Positions 1 to 8,083 of a stretch of DNA of 64,000 bases are shown here, in pieces. The stretch lies in NCBI RefSeq assembly GCF_001270495.1, contig NZ_LGUR01000218.1, forward strand, positions 4,985-68,984, in the 5' to 3' direction. The DNA is from Streptomyces viridochromogenes. Lineage in GTDB: Bacteria; Actinomycetota; Actinomycetes; Streptomycetales; Streptomycetaceae. Position 1 is the first letter of the stretch. Each line of letters starts with the position of its first letter. The notes under the pieces are model-generated. The model made no database searches. It had not been told where the DNA came from and was given only the letters and a program-made list of their open reading frames with translations. Position numbers and translations under genes: made by a program.

Positions 1-220
1 CGACCTCGCGGACGCTGGAGACCGCGCTGATCACCTGCTCCTCGGCGAGTTCCACCGGCTCCCCGAGCTTCTCCAGTCGCTCCAGGTCAGAGGCGGAGAC
101 AAGGGCGACGAGGGGCTTTCCGTGGCGCGTCACGACGACGCGCTCACCGCCGTACACCACGCGATTAATCAGTTCGGCGAGCTCAGCCCTGGCTTGCGTC
201 ACCGGAATCTCGTAGGCCAT
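1..220 (-). CDS. Phd/YefM-family antitoxin, 3' end outside window
   Basis: The visible 73 residues start MAYEIPVTQARAEL and contain the Phd/YefM N-terminal DNA-binding fold: a short strand, the helix ELAELINRVVYGGERVVVTR, then HGKPLVALVSASDLERL. In this family the N-terminus binds the operator and the disordered C-terminus neutralises a RelE/YoeB- or Doc-type toxin. The C-terminal part and any toxin lie beyond the left edge. The ATG at 218-220 follows an AGGGAG-like ribosome binding site. A palindrome with TGTACA-type half-sites sits just upstream, in the region shared with the divergent clpP gene. Confidence 0.85.
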   Translation of the reverse strand, partial: MAYEIPVTQARAELAELINRVVYGGERVVVTRHGKPLVALVSASDLERLEKLGEPVELAEEQVISAVSSVREV

Positions 221-237
221 GCTCCCTACATTACGTC

Positions 238-254
238 ATGTACGTCCTGTACAT
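238..254. promoter_or_regulatory. Probable Phd/YefM operator in the antitoxin-clpP intergenic region
   Basis: Perfect inverted repeat with arms ATGTAC and GTACAT and a 5-base spacer. It contains TGTACG and TGTACA. YefM proteins are known to recognise palindromes with a TGTACA core, so this fits autoregulation of the antitoxin gene starting at 220. The repeat is 35 bp before clpP, which could also be affected. Confidence 0.6.
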
Positions 255-288
255 TTTTTACAGGCACCCCGCCAAGGGAGCGTGAGCC

Positions 289-924
289 ATGACCCGACCG
301 ACCGCCCGCCATGTGCTGCCCGAGTTCACCGAGCGCACGAGCAGCGGCACCAGGACGCAGGACCCGTACTCGAAACTGCTCGAGGAGCGGATCGTCTTTC
401 TCGGCACACAGATCGACGACATCTCGGCGAACGACGTGATGGCCCAGTTCATGTACCTGGAGCACAAGGACCCCGACCGGGGCATCTCGCTGTACATCAA
501 TTCGCCGGGCGGCTCGTTCAGCGCCATGTCGGCGATCTACGACACCATGCAGTACGTCACCTGCGACGTGGAGACGATCTGCCTGGGCCAGGCCGGCGCG
601 TCCGGCGCGGTGCTGCTGGCCGCGGGCACACCGGGCAAGCGGTTCGCCCTGCCGGGAGCCCGGGTGGTGATCCATCAGCCGGGGATGCCCGAGCCGGTCC
701 AGGGCCAGGCCAGCGATCTGGCCATCCAGGCCGACGAACTGACGCGTGTTCGGGTCCGCCTGGAGGAGCTGCTCGCCCGGCACACCGGACGCAGCCGCGA
801 GCAGGTGAGCGAGGACATCGAGCGGGACAAGATCCTGAACGCCCAAGAGGCACTGGAGTACGGACTGGTGGACGCGATCATCCCCAGCCGCAAGGCCACC
901 CTCGCGCCGCCCACGGGGCGGTGA
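289..924 (+). CDS. ClpP-family protease subunit (S14) with displaced active-site serine
   Basis: 211 residues, typical for ClpP. Conserved family segments are [23 protein letters not shown], cited here only by its core SPGGS, then RVVIHQP with the catalytic-type His, and [20 protein letters not shown] with the Asp of the triad. ClpP forms the proteolytic barrel of ATP-dependent Clp proteases. The nucleophile segment is unusual: canonical GQAASMGA reads GQAGASGA, so Ala104 occupies the usual serine position and Ser105 is one residue later. No obvious propeptide precedes the core. Streptomyces carry several clpP paralogues; this one stands alone, without an adjacent clpP or clpX. AGGGAG precedes the ATG. 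It is followed after 7 bp by a small hypothetical gene, probably in the same transcript. Confidence 0.88.
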   Translation: MTRPTARHVLPEFTERTSSGTRTQDPYSKLLEERIVFLGTQIDDISANDVMAQFMYLEHKDPDRGISLYINSPGGSFSAMSAIYDTMQYVTCDVETICLGQAGASGAVLLAAGTPGKRFALPGARVVIHQPGMPEPVQGQASDLAIQADELTRVRVRLEELLARHTGRSREQVSEDIERDKILNAQEALEYGLVDAIIPSRKATLAPPTGR

Positions 925-931
925 CCGGCCG

Positions 932-1240
932 GTGCTGCCACCCGAGCTGCCGCCCCTGCCCGCGCTGACCCGCGCGGAGGGCGAGTTGATCGACCGTTAC
1001 CTCGACGCGGTGGACCTGCTGGGCCGGATCAACCCGGCCCAGCACGGCGACACCTACCGCGGACTGCGCGCCGCCCAGGCGCTGGTCGGCAAGGCGGCCG
1101 AGCTCCGGGACGCGCTGGCGCTGATGCACCAGCGGGGCGAGACCGAGCTGCACGCTCCCACGCTGGCGCGTGCGCTGCGCGTGCTCGACGGGGAACGCCG
1201 CACGGCTCGCGTCACGGTGCCGCCGCGCTCCGACAGTTGA
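932..1240 (+). CDS. Small hypothetical protein downstream of clpP
   Basis: 102 residues starting with GTG 7 bp after the clpP stop, so translation is probably coupled. The sequence is mostly helical, with charged stretches such as GELIDRYLDAVDLLGRINPA and a basic tail. I do not recognise a family, and there is no signal peptide or membrane segment. Third-position GC is high throughout, which supports real coding. The clpP linkage suggests a related role, but nothing in the sequence proves it. Confidence 0.6.
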   Translation: MLPPELPPLPALTRAEGELIDRYLDAVDLLGRINPAQHGDTYRGLRAAQALVGKAAELRDALALMHQRGETELHAPTLARALRVLDGERRTARVTVPPRSDS

Positions 1241-1587
1241 CGCCCCGTACAGACCGGTTCCGGACGTCTCGACCCACTCCCGAGGCGTCCGGAACGCGGC
1301 TGAAACGCACCAAACGACGTACCCCCTTTCGGCGTAGCCGCCTGTCCTTTTGAGCACCCGTCAAAGTTGCGCAACGGGCGTGGCGGCGACACGGAATTAG
1401 GCGTTCCGTCCCTGGTCCGGGGCTCGTCGGGCACCTGGACACCTCCTCGAACAAGGGGGTGTCCACCCGAACGGGTGAGTGGTGAGTAACCCCACAAATC
1501 CCCGGTTCCGTTGGGATTTTCGTTCAATCGTGCGTCAAGATCCCTGACTGACGACAAGCCCCCGCCACAGCGGCGGGGCGGTCCGGG
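1241..1587. other. Intergenic region upstream of the riboswitch
   Basis: About 350 bases without a convincing gene; reading frames here lack the codon bias of the neighbours. A hairpin with 7-bp arms CCCCGCC and GGCGGGG and a 5-base loop lies at 1560-1578, just before the riboswitch. It could end transcription from clpP or be part of the leader. The promoter of the wall-hydrolase leader should lie in this stretch, but I could not fix it. Confidence 0.5.
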
Positions 1588-1785
1588 CGGACGCCGAGTC
1601 CTGCCGCCGCCCGGATGACCGGTCGACAGGAGTGGATCGGCAGGAGTGGAGGACCCAAGCAAGACGGGTCGCCGGAGCGGACGTTCGTTCGATCCGAGCA
1701 GCCCTTGGGGTGAAGCCGCGGCAACGCGGCCGGGCAACTTCGCCAGCCCGAATCCGACAGGTCATCCTTCACAGGCGGCTGACGA
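1588..1785 (+). promoter_or_regulatory. c-di-AMP riboswitch (ydaO/yuaA class)
   Basis: The leader carries ydaO-type landmarks in order: a GGACCCAAG box near 1652, TTGGGGTGAAGCC near 1707, CGCCAGCCCGAATCCGACAG near 1742, and a distal strand ending just before the start codon at 1796. In Streptomyces this riboswitch class precedes cell-wall hydrolase genes such as rpfA and NlpC/P60 genes, and c-di-AMP binding turns expression off. The gene here is an exported NlpC/P60 protein, as expected. Boundaries are approximate, and the expression platform was not folded. Confidence 0.85.
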
Positions 1786-1795
1786 AGGGTTGCGC

Positions 1796-2269
1796 ATGAC
1801 TGCGCTCAATCGTGTCCCGTCGCTCATGGCCCGGGCCGGTACGGCCTCGGCTCTCACCATCGCCGCAGTGGGCGGCTCGATAGTGGCGCCCGGCTTCGCC
1901 TCCGAGGCGGAGGCAGCCACACCGGCGACGAAGGCGCTTCAGGTCGCGGCTTCCAAGAAGGGTTCCCCGTACAAGTGGGGCGCCACGGGCCCGCACCGGT
2001 TCGACTGCTCCGGGCTCACGCTGTACTCGTTCAAGAAGGCGGGCAAGAAGCTGCCCCGTACGGCGGCCCAGCAGTACAACAAGACCCGCCACATCTCCGC
2101 CGCGAACCGCAAGGCCGGAGACCTGGTGTTCTTCCACTCGGGCTCGAACGTCTACCACGTCGGCATCTACGCCGGGAAGGGAAGGATCTGGCACTCCCCG
2201 AAGAGCGGGGACGTCGTGAAGCTGCAGAAGATCTGGACCAGGAGCGTCTGGTACGGCCGGGTCAAGTGA
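1796..2269 (+). CDS. Secreted NlpC/P60 (C40) cell-wall hydrolase
   Basis: 157 residues from the ATG at 1796. Earlier in-frame codons lie within the riboswitch and are rejected as starts. Residues 1-41 form a signal peptide: a basic start, hydrophobic ALTIAAVGGSIVAPG, and an AEAA-type cleavage site. The mature part is a single NlpC/P60 domain with catalytic Cys in RFDCSGL, His in YHVGIYAG, and a polar third position in WHSPKSGD. Such enzymes cut peptide stems of peptidoglycan, usually gamma-D-Glu-diamino acid bonds. It has no wall-binding repeats. The c-di-AMP riboswitch upstream links it to wall turnover during growth or development. A strong hairpin follows the stop. Confidence 0.92.
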   Translation: MTALNRVPSLMARAGTASALTIAAVGGSIVAPGFASEAEAATPATKALQVAASKKGSPYKWGATGPHRFDCSGLTLYSFKKAGKKLPRTAAQQYNKTRHISAANRKAGDLVFFHSGSNVYHVGIYAGKGRIWHSPKSGDVVKLQKIWTRSVWYGRVK

Positions 2270-2279
2270 CCTTCCCGGG

Positions 2280-2313
2280 GGCGGTGGCGGCGACCTGACA
2301 CGCCGTCACCGCC
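2280..2313. terminator. Hairpin terminator after the NlpC/P60 gene
   Basis: A 13-bp GC-rich stem with one G-U pair and an 8-base loop (ACCTGACA) begins 10 bp after the hydrolase stop. It has no U tract, which is usual in Streptomyces. It separates the gene from the convergent ATPase gene ending at 2384. Confidence 0.65.
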
Positions 2314-2383
2314 GCCGGGGGCATCAGTGGGCCGTCAGGGGGCACCAGGCAGCGGCAAGCATGACGGCCGCGGGTGTGGGGGG

Positions 2384-2842
2384 CTACGAGTCCTGCGGTC
2401 CGGCCGCCGGGACCGGTGCCGCGGGTACGGTCCAGGGCAGTTCGATGGAGATGGTCTTGCCGCCCTCCCGGGTCGGTCGCACTCTCAGCTTGCCGCCGCA
2501 CTCCGCGGTCAGCCAGCGGATGATGACCATGCCGCGGCCGTTGTCCTGCTGGACGGCGGCCGGCAGCCGTTTGGGGAAGCGGGGGTGGCTGTCGGTGACA
2601 CCGATGCGCAGGTGTTCGTCACGGTCGAGGGCGAGGTCCACCGTGAAGGTGGGTGACTGCCCGAGGGTGTGCTGTACGGCGTTGGTGGTGAGTTCGGAGA
2701 CGATCAGACGGATGGTGTCGGCCACCTCCGTGTCCGGTGGCAGTCCCCACTCGGCGAGAGTGGTGACCACGTAGGCCCGGGCCGCGGAGACCGAGGCGGG
2801 ATCGCTCGGCAGAGTGACGGATGCTTCCAGATGATCTGCCAT
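2384..2842 (-). CDS. RsbW/SpoIIAB-like ATP-binding regulator (HATPase_c_2)
   Basis: 152 residues starting MADHLEASVTLPSDP at 2842. A longer frame reaching 3166 would cross the divergent promoter region and is rejected. The protein is one GHKL ATPase domain: N box SELTTNAVQHT, G1-like segment DSHPRFPKRL, and G2 GRGMVIIRWL. There is no histidine-kinase dimerisation domain or membrane segment. Such small ATPases act as anti-sigma or partner-switch proteins. It is divergent from an Scr1-type HTH gene and DUF397 gene, the grouping seen at whiJ-like and abaA-like loci of Streptomyces, where the three proteins influence development and antibiotic production. Confidence 0.85.
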   Translation of the reverse strand: MADHLEASVTLPSDPASVSAARAYVVTTLAEWGLPPDTEVADTIRLIVSELTTNAVQHTLGQSPTFTVDLALDRDEHLRIGVTDSHPRFPKRLPAAVQQDNGRGMVIIRWLTAECGGKLRVRPTREGGKTISIELPWTVPAAPVPAAGPQDS

Positions 2843-2970
2843 GGCGACGTCGTCCCTTTCCCAACGGGACCGCAGTCCGACACGGAGCGGAGGGTTCGAG
2901 TACGGTCCCGGACTGGTGCTTCGTCGCCAGACTGCCATTACCAGGGCCGCCAGGGTGCCGATCCACCAAG

Positions 2971-2980
2971 ATATGCATAT
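2971..2980. promoter_or_regulatory. AT-rich palindrome between ATPase and WhiJ-like genes
   Basis: ATATGCATAT is a perfect 10-bp palindrome extended by AG on the left and ATCT on the right. It stands out strongly in this GC-rich sequence. It lies 76 bp before the WhiJ-like start and 129 bp before the divergent ATPase start, a natural place for an operator or a -10 region. Confidence 0.4.
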
Positions 2981-3055
2981 ATCTGTCGCTCGAAGCGGTG
3001 AACTCTGCGACGGCAGACCGTATTTGGGCGGCCCGGTTGGAGTAAGGAGTTGCCC

Positions 3056-3925
3056 ATGCAGCACGGTCCCGCGGTGCGCCGCAGAAAACTGGGCGCGGAA
3101 CTGCGCGCGTTGCGCACCGGAGCGGGACTCACCAGTGGTGAGGCGGCCCGGCTGGTGGGCTGGCACCAGTCCAAGGTGAGCCGGATCGAGACCGGCGCCA
3201 GCAGAGTGAAACCGGCCGATGTGCGGTTACTGCTCGACGCGTACGGCGTACAGGACGCCCGGCTACGGGAGTTGCTGCTGGTGTTGGCGGGCTCCGACGA
3301 GGGTGGCGGGCGGCATCACTGGTGGCACGCGTACCGCGGAGTGCTGCCGCCGACGTACCGCGACTTCATCAGCCTGGAGTCCCAGGCGAGCGCGATGCGC
3401 ACCTTGGAGACCTCCGTGGTGCCCGGTCTGTTGCAGACGCCCGAGTACGCGCGGGCGGTGACGCGGGCCGCGGTGGGCGGGCTCGACGACGACGCCGACG
3501 AACGCCTGGAGGCGCTGGTCGCGGTCCGTCTGGCCAGGCAGGACGTGCTGCACGCCGATCCGCCGCTGGTGCTGAGCGCGGTGCTCGACGAGGCGGTGCT
3601 GCGCCGGGAGATCGGCGGGCCGGAGGTGATGGCGCGGCAGTTGAGGCGGCTGGTGGAGGCGGCGCAACTGCCCCAAGTCCGGTTGCAGGTCCTGCCGTTC
3701 GCGGCCGGCGAGCATGTCGGCATCACCGGGCCTTTCGTTATTTTCTCATTTTCGCGCACTTCTGATCTGGATGTGGTTGTTCTCGACCACTTGACGAGTA
3801 GCCTCTACCTCGAACGGAAAGAAGACCTCCAGGCCTACACGGAGGCCTTCAACGCCCTTCGGATCCACGCCCTTTCGCCCGAGGAATCGATGGATTACAT
3901 CGCCGCGTTGGCCGGCGGTGCGTAA
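3056..3925 (+). CDS. WhiJ-like transcriptional regulator (XRE HTH plus Scr1/DUF5753)
   Basis: 289 residues from the ATG at 3056. AAGGAG at 3044-3049 gives ideal spacing and rules out the TTG at 3050. Residues about 10-65 are an XRE helix-turn-helix with TSGEAARLVGWHQSKVSRIE. Residues about 90-280 are the Scr1/DUF5753 domain, with the typical PGLLQTPEYARAV and ITGPFVIFSF segments. The product is a cytoplasmic DNA-binding regulator. It is followed after 9 bp by a DUF397 gene, and the divergent neighbour encodes a small GHKL ATPase, which completes a WhiJ-type triad. Confidence 0.92.
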   Translation: MQHGPAVRRRKLGAELRALRTGAGLTSGEAARLVGWHQSKVSRIETGASRVKPADVRLLLDAYGVQDARLRELLLVLAGSDEGGGRHHWWHAYRGVLPPTYRDFISLESQASAMRTLETSVVPGLLQTPEYARAVTRAAVGGLDDDADERLEALVAVRLARQDVLHADPPLVLSAVLDEAVLRREIGGPEVMARQLRRLVEAAQLPQVRLQVLPFAAGEHVGITGPFVIFSFSRTSDLDVVVLDHLTSSLYLERKEDLQAYTEAFNALRIHALSPEESMDYIAALAGGA

Positions 3926-3934
3926 GGAGGCACC

Positions 3935-4162
3935 ATGACCGCAATGCCTCGGAACATGACGTCGACTACCGATCTGCGCGGTGCGCGATGGCTGCGCAGC
4001 AGCTACAGCACCGGAGCGAACAACTGCGTCGAGACGGCACGTCCGCACTCCGGCCCCTTGGCCGGACTGCTCGCCGTGCGCGACTCCAAGGACCCGGCCG
4101 GACCCGCGCTGCTCTTCTCCCCCGAGAGCTGGACGGGCTTCACGACCGCGTTCCAGTCCTGA
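3935..4162 (+). CDS. DUF397 small protein, WhiJ-partner type
   Basis: 75 residues with the family hallmarks RGARWLRSSYSTGANNCVETA, cited by its core SSYSTGANNCVE, then LLAVRDSKDPAGPALLFSPESW and a final F-x-x-F. AAGGAGG precedes the ATG. DUF397 proteins are nearly always encoded next to Scr1-type HTH regulators and are thought to modulate them by direct binding. The gap from the upstream gene is 9 bp, so the two are co-translated. Confidence 0.92.
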   Translation: MTAMPRNMTSTTDLRGARWLRSSYSTGANNCVETARPHSGPLAGLLAVRDSKDPAGPALLFSPESWTGFTTAFQS

Positions 4163-4192
4163 CCATTCCGATCATCCCTGACCGATTCCGAT

Positions 4193-4252
4193 CGGTTCCA
4201 CTCTGCGCGATTCCACTCTGTCCGTTTCCACACTGCCCGTTCCCACTCTGAT
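4193..4252. repeat. Four tandem copies of a 15-bp unit
   Basis: Four consecutive 15-bp units start at 4193, 4208, 4223 and 4238 with consensus CGNTTCCACTCTGNN; copy 3 has CACACTG and copy 4 has CCCACTC. The array lies between the DUF397 stop and the bioF stop, so it is in the 3' region of two convergent genes. I see no gene and no strong hairpin in it. Confidence 0.75.
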
Positions 4253-4293
4253 CAGGTCCGCCTGATGCGACGGCAGGGCCGTGTCACGCCGAC

Positions 4294-5421
4294 TCATGGT
4301 CGTGTCTCGCCGATCACCCGTACAGCGCGTTCGATCTGCCCCTCGGAGAGGTCCGCGCGGGCGGTCAGCCTCAGCCGTGAGATGCCGTCGGGAACGGAGG
4401 GAGGACGGAAGCAGCCCACGGCGAGGCCGGCCGAACGGCACTCGGCCGCCCAGAGCACGGCCTCCTCCGGGGACGGCGCGCGTACGGAGACGACCGCGGC
4501 GTCCGGACGTACGGCTTCCAGGCCCGCGGCCGTCAGGCGGGTGTGCAGTTCGCTCGCCACCGTGCGGGCCCGCGCCGCGCGCTCCGGCTCGCGGCGCAGC
4601 AACCTCAGTGCCGCCAGGGCAGCTCCCGCCGCGGCGGGGGCGAGGCCCGTGTCGAAGATGAACGTCCGGGCCGCGTTGACCAGGTGGTCGATCACCCGGG
4701 CGGGGCCCAGCACGGCGCCGCCCTGGCTACCGAACGACTTGGACAGCGTGACCGTGACGACGACGTCGTCGGCGCCCGCGAGTCCCGCGGCGTGCGGGGC
4801 TCCGCGGCCGCCGTCGCCCAGCACGCCGAGGCCATGGGCGTCGTCGACGACCAGCCCGGCACCGTGTTCCCGGCATGCCTCGGCGAACCGGGCCAGCGGG
4901 GCGGCGTCGCCGTCGACCGAGAAGACGGTGTCGGAGACCACGACGGCCGGCCCGTCGTGCGTCTGGAGCGCCTTGCGCACCGCGTCCGGGTCGGAGTGCG
5001 CCACGACCTGCGTCGCGCCCCGGGCCAGCCGGCAGCCGTCGATCAGCGAGGCGTGGTTGCCCGCGTCCGAGACGATCAGCGAGCCGTGCGGCGCCAGCGC
5101 GGTGACCGCGGCGAGGTTGGCCGCGTAGCCGGACGAGAAGACCAGGGCCGCCTCGAAGCCGCAGAAGTCGGCCAGCTCGCGCTCCAGCTCGGTGTGCAGC
5201 TCCGTGGTGCCCGTGACGAGCCGGGAACCGGTGGCGCCGCCGCCCCACGTCCGCGCCGCCCGCGCCGCGCCCTCGGTCACCTCGGAATGGCGGGCCAGAC
5301 CCAGGTAGTCGTTGCTCGCGAGATCGAGGAGCGGCGAGTCGGCGGGGCGCGGGCGCAGGGTCCGTACGAGTCCGGCGCGGCGGCGCAGCTCCGCCTGCTC
5401 GTCGATCCAGCCGAACGCCAT
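4294..5421 (-). CDS. bioF: 8-amino-7-oxononanoate synthase
   Basis: 375 residues from the ATG at 5419-5421, with GGAGGAG upstream. It belongs to the alpha-oxoamine synthase class of PLP enzymes. Motifs are LASNDYLGLA near residue 40, HASLIDGCRL, DDAHGLGVLG, and the PLP lysine in TLSKSFGSQGG. It condenses pimeloyl thioester with L-alanine to give KAPA, the first step in assembling the biotin rings. It is divergent from bioB-bioA-bioD, so all four late biotin genes sit together. The shared 146-bp promoter region contains a GTGTGG/CCACAC inverted repeat. Confidence 0.95.
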   Translation of the reverse strand: MAFGWIDEQAELRRRAGLVRTLRPRPADSPLLDLASNDYLGLARHSEVTEGAARAARTWGGGATGSRLVTGTTELHTELERELADFCGFEAALVFSSGYAANLAAVTALAPHGSLIVSDAGNHASLIDGCRLARGATQVVAHSDPDAVRKALQTHDGPAVVVSDTVFSVDGDAAPLARFAEACREHGAGLVVDDAHGLGVLGDGGRGAPHAAGLAGADDVVVTVTLSKSFGSQGGAVLGPARVIDHLVNAARTFIFDTGLAPAAAGAALAALRLLRREPERAARARTVASELHTRLTAAGLEAVRPDAAVVSVRAPSPEEAVLWAAECRSAGLAVGCFRPPSVPDGISRLRLTARADLSEGQIERAVRVIGETRP

Positions 5422-5481
5422 GACTCCTCCGGGCTTTTGTAGGCAGTGCACAGACACTAGTCGCACGACCGACGGCGCACG

Positions 5482-5499
5482 GTGTGGCAATACCCACAC
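5482..5499. promoter_or_regulatory. Inverted repeat in the bioF-bioB divergent promoter
   Basis: Perfect arms GTGTGG and CCACAC with a 6-base spacer CAATAC lie 61 bp from the bioF start and 69 bp from the bioB start. This is the best operator candidate for coordinated biotin control. No BirA-type HTH gene is nearby, and the site does not obviously match the BioQ sites I recall. Confidence 0.4.
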
Positions 5500-5567
5500 A
5501 TCGAAGTGACAGGGTTGTCCGAAGTCTCCTTGGCTCGGAGCCCCTCCGTACGTCAGGATCAGCTCCC

Positions 5568-6791
5568 ATGGACCTGCTGAACACGCTGGTGGACAAGGGG
5601 CTTCGGCGCGAGCTGCCGACCCGCGAGGAAGCCTTGGCCGTCCTCGCCACTTCCGACGACGACCTGCTCGATGTGGTGGCCGCGGCCGGCAAGGTGCGCC
5701 GGCACTGGTTCGGCCGACGGGTGAAACTCAATTATCTCGTCAACCTCAAGTCCGGGCTGTGCCCCGAGGACTGCTCCTACTGCTCCCAGCGCCTCGGCTC
5801 CACCACCGGCATCCTGAAATACACCTGGCTCAAGCCCGACGAGGCATCCCAGGCCGCGGCCGCCGGTTTGGCGGGAGGTGCCAAGCGGGTCTGTCTGGTG
5901 GCGTCCGGGCGCGGCCCGACCGACCGTGACGTGGACCGCGTCTCGAAGACCATCAAGGCGATCAAGGACCAGAACGAGGGCGTCGAGGTGTGCGCCTGTC
6001 TCGGCCTGCTCTCCGACGGCCAGGCGGAGCGGCTGCGCGAGGCCGGCGCCGACGCGTACAACCACAACCTCAACACCTCCGAGGCCACCTACGGCGAGAT
6101 CACGAGCACGCACACCTACGCCGACCGCGTCGACACCGTGAACAAGGCGCACGCGGCCGGTCTGTCCGCCTGCTCCGGCCTGATCGCGGGCATGGGCGAG
6201 ACCGACGAGGACCTGGTCGACGTCGTCTACTCGCTGCGCGACCTGGACCCGGACTCGGTACCGGTCAACTTCCTGATCCCGGTCGAGGGCACCCCGCTGG
6301 CCAAGGAGTGGAACCTCACCCCGCAGCGCTGTCTGCGGATCCTGGCGATGGTCCGCTTCGTCTGCCCCGACGTCGAGGTCCGCATCGCGGGCGGCCGTGA
6401 AGTCCACCTCCGTACGATGCAGCCCCTCGCCCTGCACCTGGCCAACTCGATCTTCCTCGGCGACTACCTGACCACCGAGGGCCAGGCCGGCAAGGCCGAC
6501 CTGGAGATGATCGCGGACGCCGGGTTCGAGGTGGAGGGCGCCGACCAGGTGACGCTGCCGGAGCACCGGGCGACGGCCGGGGGCGGGTGCGGCTCGCACG
6601 AGAGCGCGGGCTGCGGGTCCCAGGAGAGTGCCGGGTGCGGCGGGCAGCACGACGGCGCCGGGTGCGGGTCGCACGAGGGCGGCGGTGTGTGCGGTACGGC
6701 CGCCGCCGCGCCGGTCGTCACCGAACCGCGCACCGACCTGGTCGCCGTACGCCGCCGGGGTGCCGGGACGGACCTCGCGCCCAATGCCTGA
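5568..6791 (+). CDS. bioB: Biotin synthase with Cys-rich C-terminal tail
   Basis: 407 residues from ATG 5568; the more upstream in-frame start would run into the operator region. It is a radical SAM enzyme that inserts sulfur into dethiobiotin. The radical SAM cluster motif is CPEDCSYC near residue 64. Other family segments are [28 protein letters not shown] and AGGREVHLR with the Arg ligand region. Residues 338-375 form an unusual repetitive tail with five cysteines at 341, 349, 357, 366 and 375 and interspersed His, followed by about 30 further residues. The stop overlaps the bioA start, so translation is coupled. Confidence 0.95.
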   Translation: MDLLNTLVDKGLRRELPTREEALAVLATSDDDLLDVVAAAGKVRRHWFGRRVKLNYLVNLKSGLCPEDCSYCSQRLGSTTGILKYTWLKPDEASQAAAAGLAGGAKRVCLVASGRGPTDRDVDRVSKTIKAIKDQNEGVEVCACLGLLSDGQAERLREAGADAYNHNLNTSEATYGEITSTHTYADRVDTVNKAHAAGLSACSGLIAGMGETDEDLVDVVYSLRDLDPDSVPVNFLIPVEGTPLAKEWNLTPQRCLRILAMVRFVCPDVEVRIAGGREVHLRTMQPLALHLANSIFLGDYLTTEGQAGKADLEMIADAGFEVEGADQVTLPEHRATAGGGCGSHESAGCGSQESAGCGGQHDGAGCGSHEGGGVCGTAAAAPVVTEPRTDLVAVRRRGAGTDLAPNA

Positions 6792-8082
6792 GCCGCACCC
6801 CATGCCCGACCTGTCCGTGCCCGAACTGCTGGAACTCGACCGGCGGCACGTCTGGCATCCGTACGGCCCCATGCCCGGCCGCAGCGAACCACTCGTCGTC
6901 GAGTCGGCGAGCGGAGTGCGGCTGACCCTGGCGGACGGCTCGGGTGAGCTGGTCGACGGCATGTCGTCCTGGTGGTCGGCGATCCACGGCTACAACCACC
7001 CGGTGCTCAACGAGGCCGCCCGCGAGCAGCTCTCGCGCATGAGCCATGTGATGTTCGGCGGGCTCACGCACGAGCCCGCCGTACGCCTGGCGAAGCTCCT
7101 TGTCGACATGTCGCCCGACGGTCTGGAGCATGTCTTCCTCGCGGACTCCGGGTCGGTGTCGGTCGAGGTCGCGGTCAAGATGTGCCTGCAGTACTGGCGT
7201 TCGCTGGGCCGCCCCGGCAAGCAGCGGCTGCTGACCTGGCGCGGCGGCTACCACGGCGACACCTGGCAGCCGATGTCGGTGTGCGACCCCGAGGGCGGGA
7301 TGCACGAGCTGTGGACCGGTGTGCTCCAGCGCCAGGTGTTCGCGGACCCGCCGCCGGTGGAGTACGAGGAGTCGTACGCCGACCGTCTGCGGGCGCTGAT
7401 CGAGCGGCACGCGCACGAACTGGCGGCGGTGATCGTCGAGCCGGTGGCGCAGGGTGCGGGCGGGATGCGGTTCCACTCCCCCGCGTATCTGCGGGTGCTG
7501 CGGGAGGCGTGCGACGCGCACGACGTGCTGCTGGTGTTCGACGAGATCGCGACCGGGTTCGGGCGCACGGGCGCGCTGTTCGCGGCGGACCACGCGGCGG
7601 TGACGCCGGATGTGATGTGCGTGGGCAAGGCGCTGACCGGCGGATACATGACGATGGCCGCCACCTTGTGCACCTCGCGGGTGGCCGACGGGATCTCGCG
7701 GGGCGAGGTTCCGGTGCTGGCGCACGGCCCGACCTTCATGGGCAATCCGCTGGCGGCCGCGGTCGCCTGCGCCTCGATCGAGTTGCTGCTCGGCCAGGAC
7801 TGGTCGGCCGAGGTCAAGCGGATCGAGGCGGGGCTGCGGGACGGGCTGGCCCCGGCGGCCGACCTTCCCGGCGTGCGGGACGTACGGGTCCTCGGTGCCA
7901 TCGGAGTCGTCCAGCTGGACCACGAGGTGGACATGCGGGCGGCGACCGCCGCCGCCGTACGGGAGGGCGTGTGGCTGCGGCCGTTCCGCGACCTCGTCTA
8001 CACGATGCCGCCGTACGTCACGGGTGACGTGGACGTGGCACGGATCGCCCGCGCGGTGTGCGCGGCCGCGCGGGAGGGCTGA
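6784..8082 (+). CDS. bioA: Adenosylmethionine-8-amino-7-oxononanoate aminotransferase
   Basis: 432 residues if started at the ATG at 6784, which overlaps the end of bioB by 8 bases. An ATG at 6802 is the alternative and fits usual lengths equally well. It is a class III aminotransferase with [36 protein letters not shown] and the PLP lysine in [10 protein letters not shown]. It makes DAPA from KAPA with SAM as amino donor. It is followed after 1 bp by bioD, in a tight bioB-bioA-bioD operon. Confidence 0.95.
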   Translation: MPEPHPMPDLSVPELLELDRRHVWHPYGPMPGRSEPLVVESASGVRLTLADGSGELVDGMSSWWSAIHGYNHPVLNEAAREQLSRMSHVMFGGLTHEPAVRLAKLLVDMSPDGLEHVFLADSGSVSVEVAVKMCLQYWRSLGRPGKQRLLTWRGGYHGDTWQPMSVCDPEGGMHELWTGVLQRQVFADPPPVEYEESYADRLRALIERHAHELAAVIVEPVAQGAGGMRFHSPAYLRVLREACDAHDVLLVFDEIATGFGRTGALFAADHAAVTPDVMCVGKALTGGYMTMAATLCTSRVADGISRGEVPVLAHGPTFMGNPLAAAVACASIELLLGQDWSAEVKRIEAGLRDGLAPAADLPGVRDVRVLGAIGVVQLDHEVDMRAATAAAVREGVWLRPFRDLVYTMPPYVTGDVDVARIARAVCAAAREG

Positions 8083-8083
8083 C

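Noticed and set aside
1646..1795. N-terminal extension of the NlpC/P60 protein by 50 residues
   Set aside because: The segment overlaps the riboswitch and precedes the signal peptide, so the ATG at 1796 is the real start.
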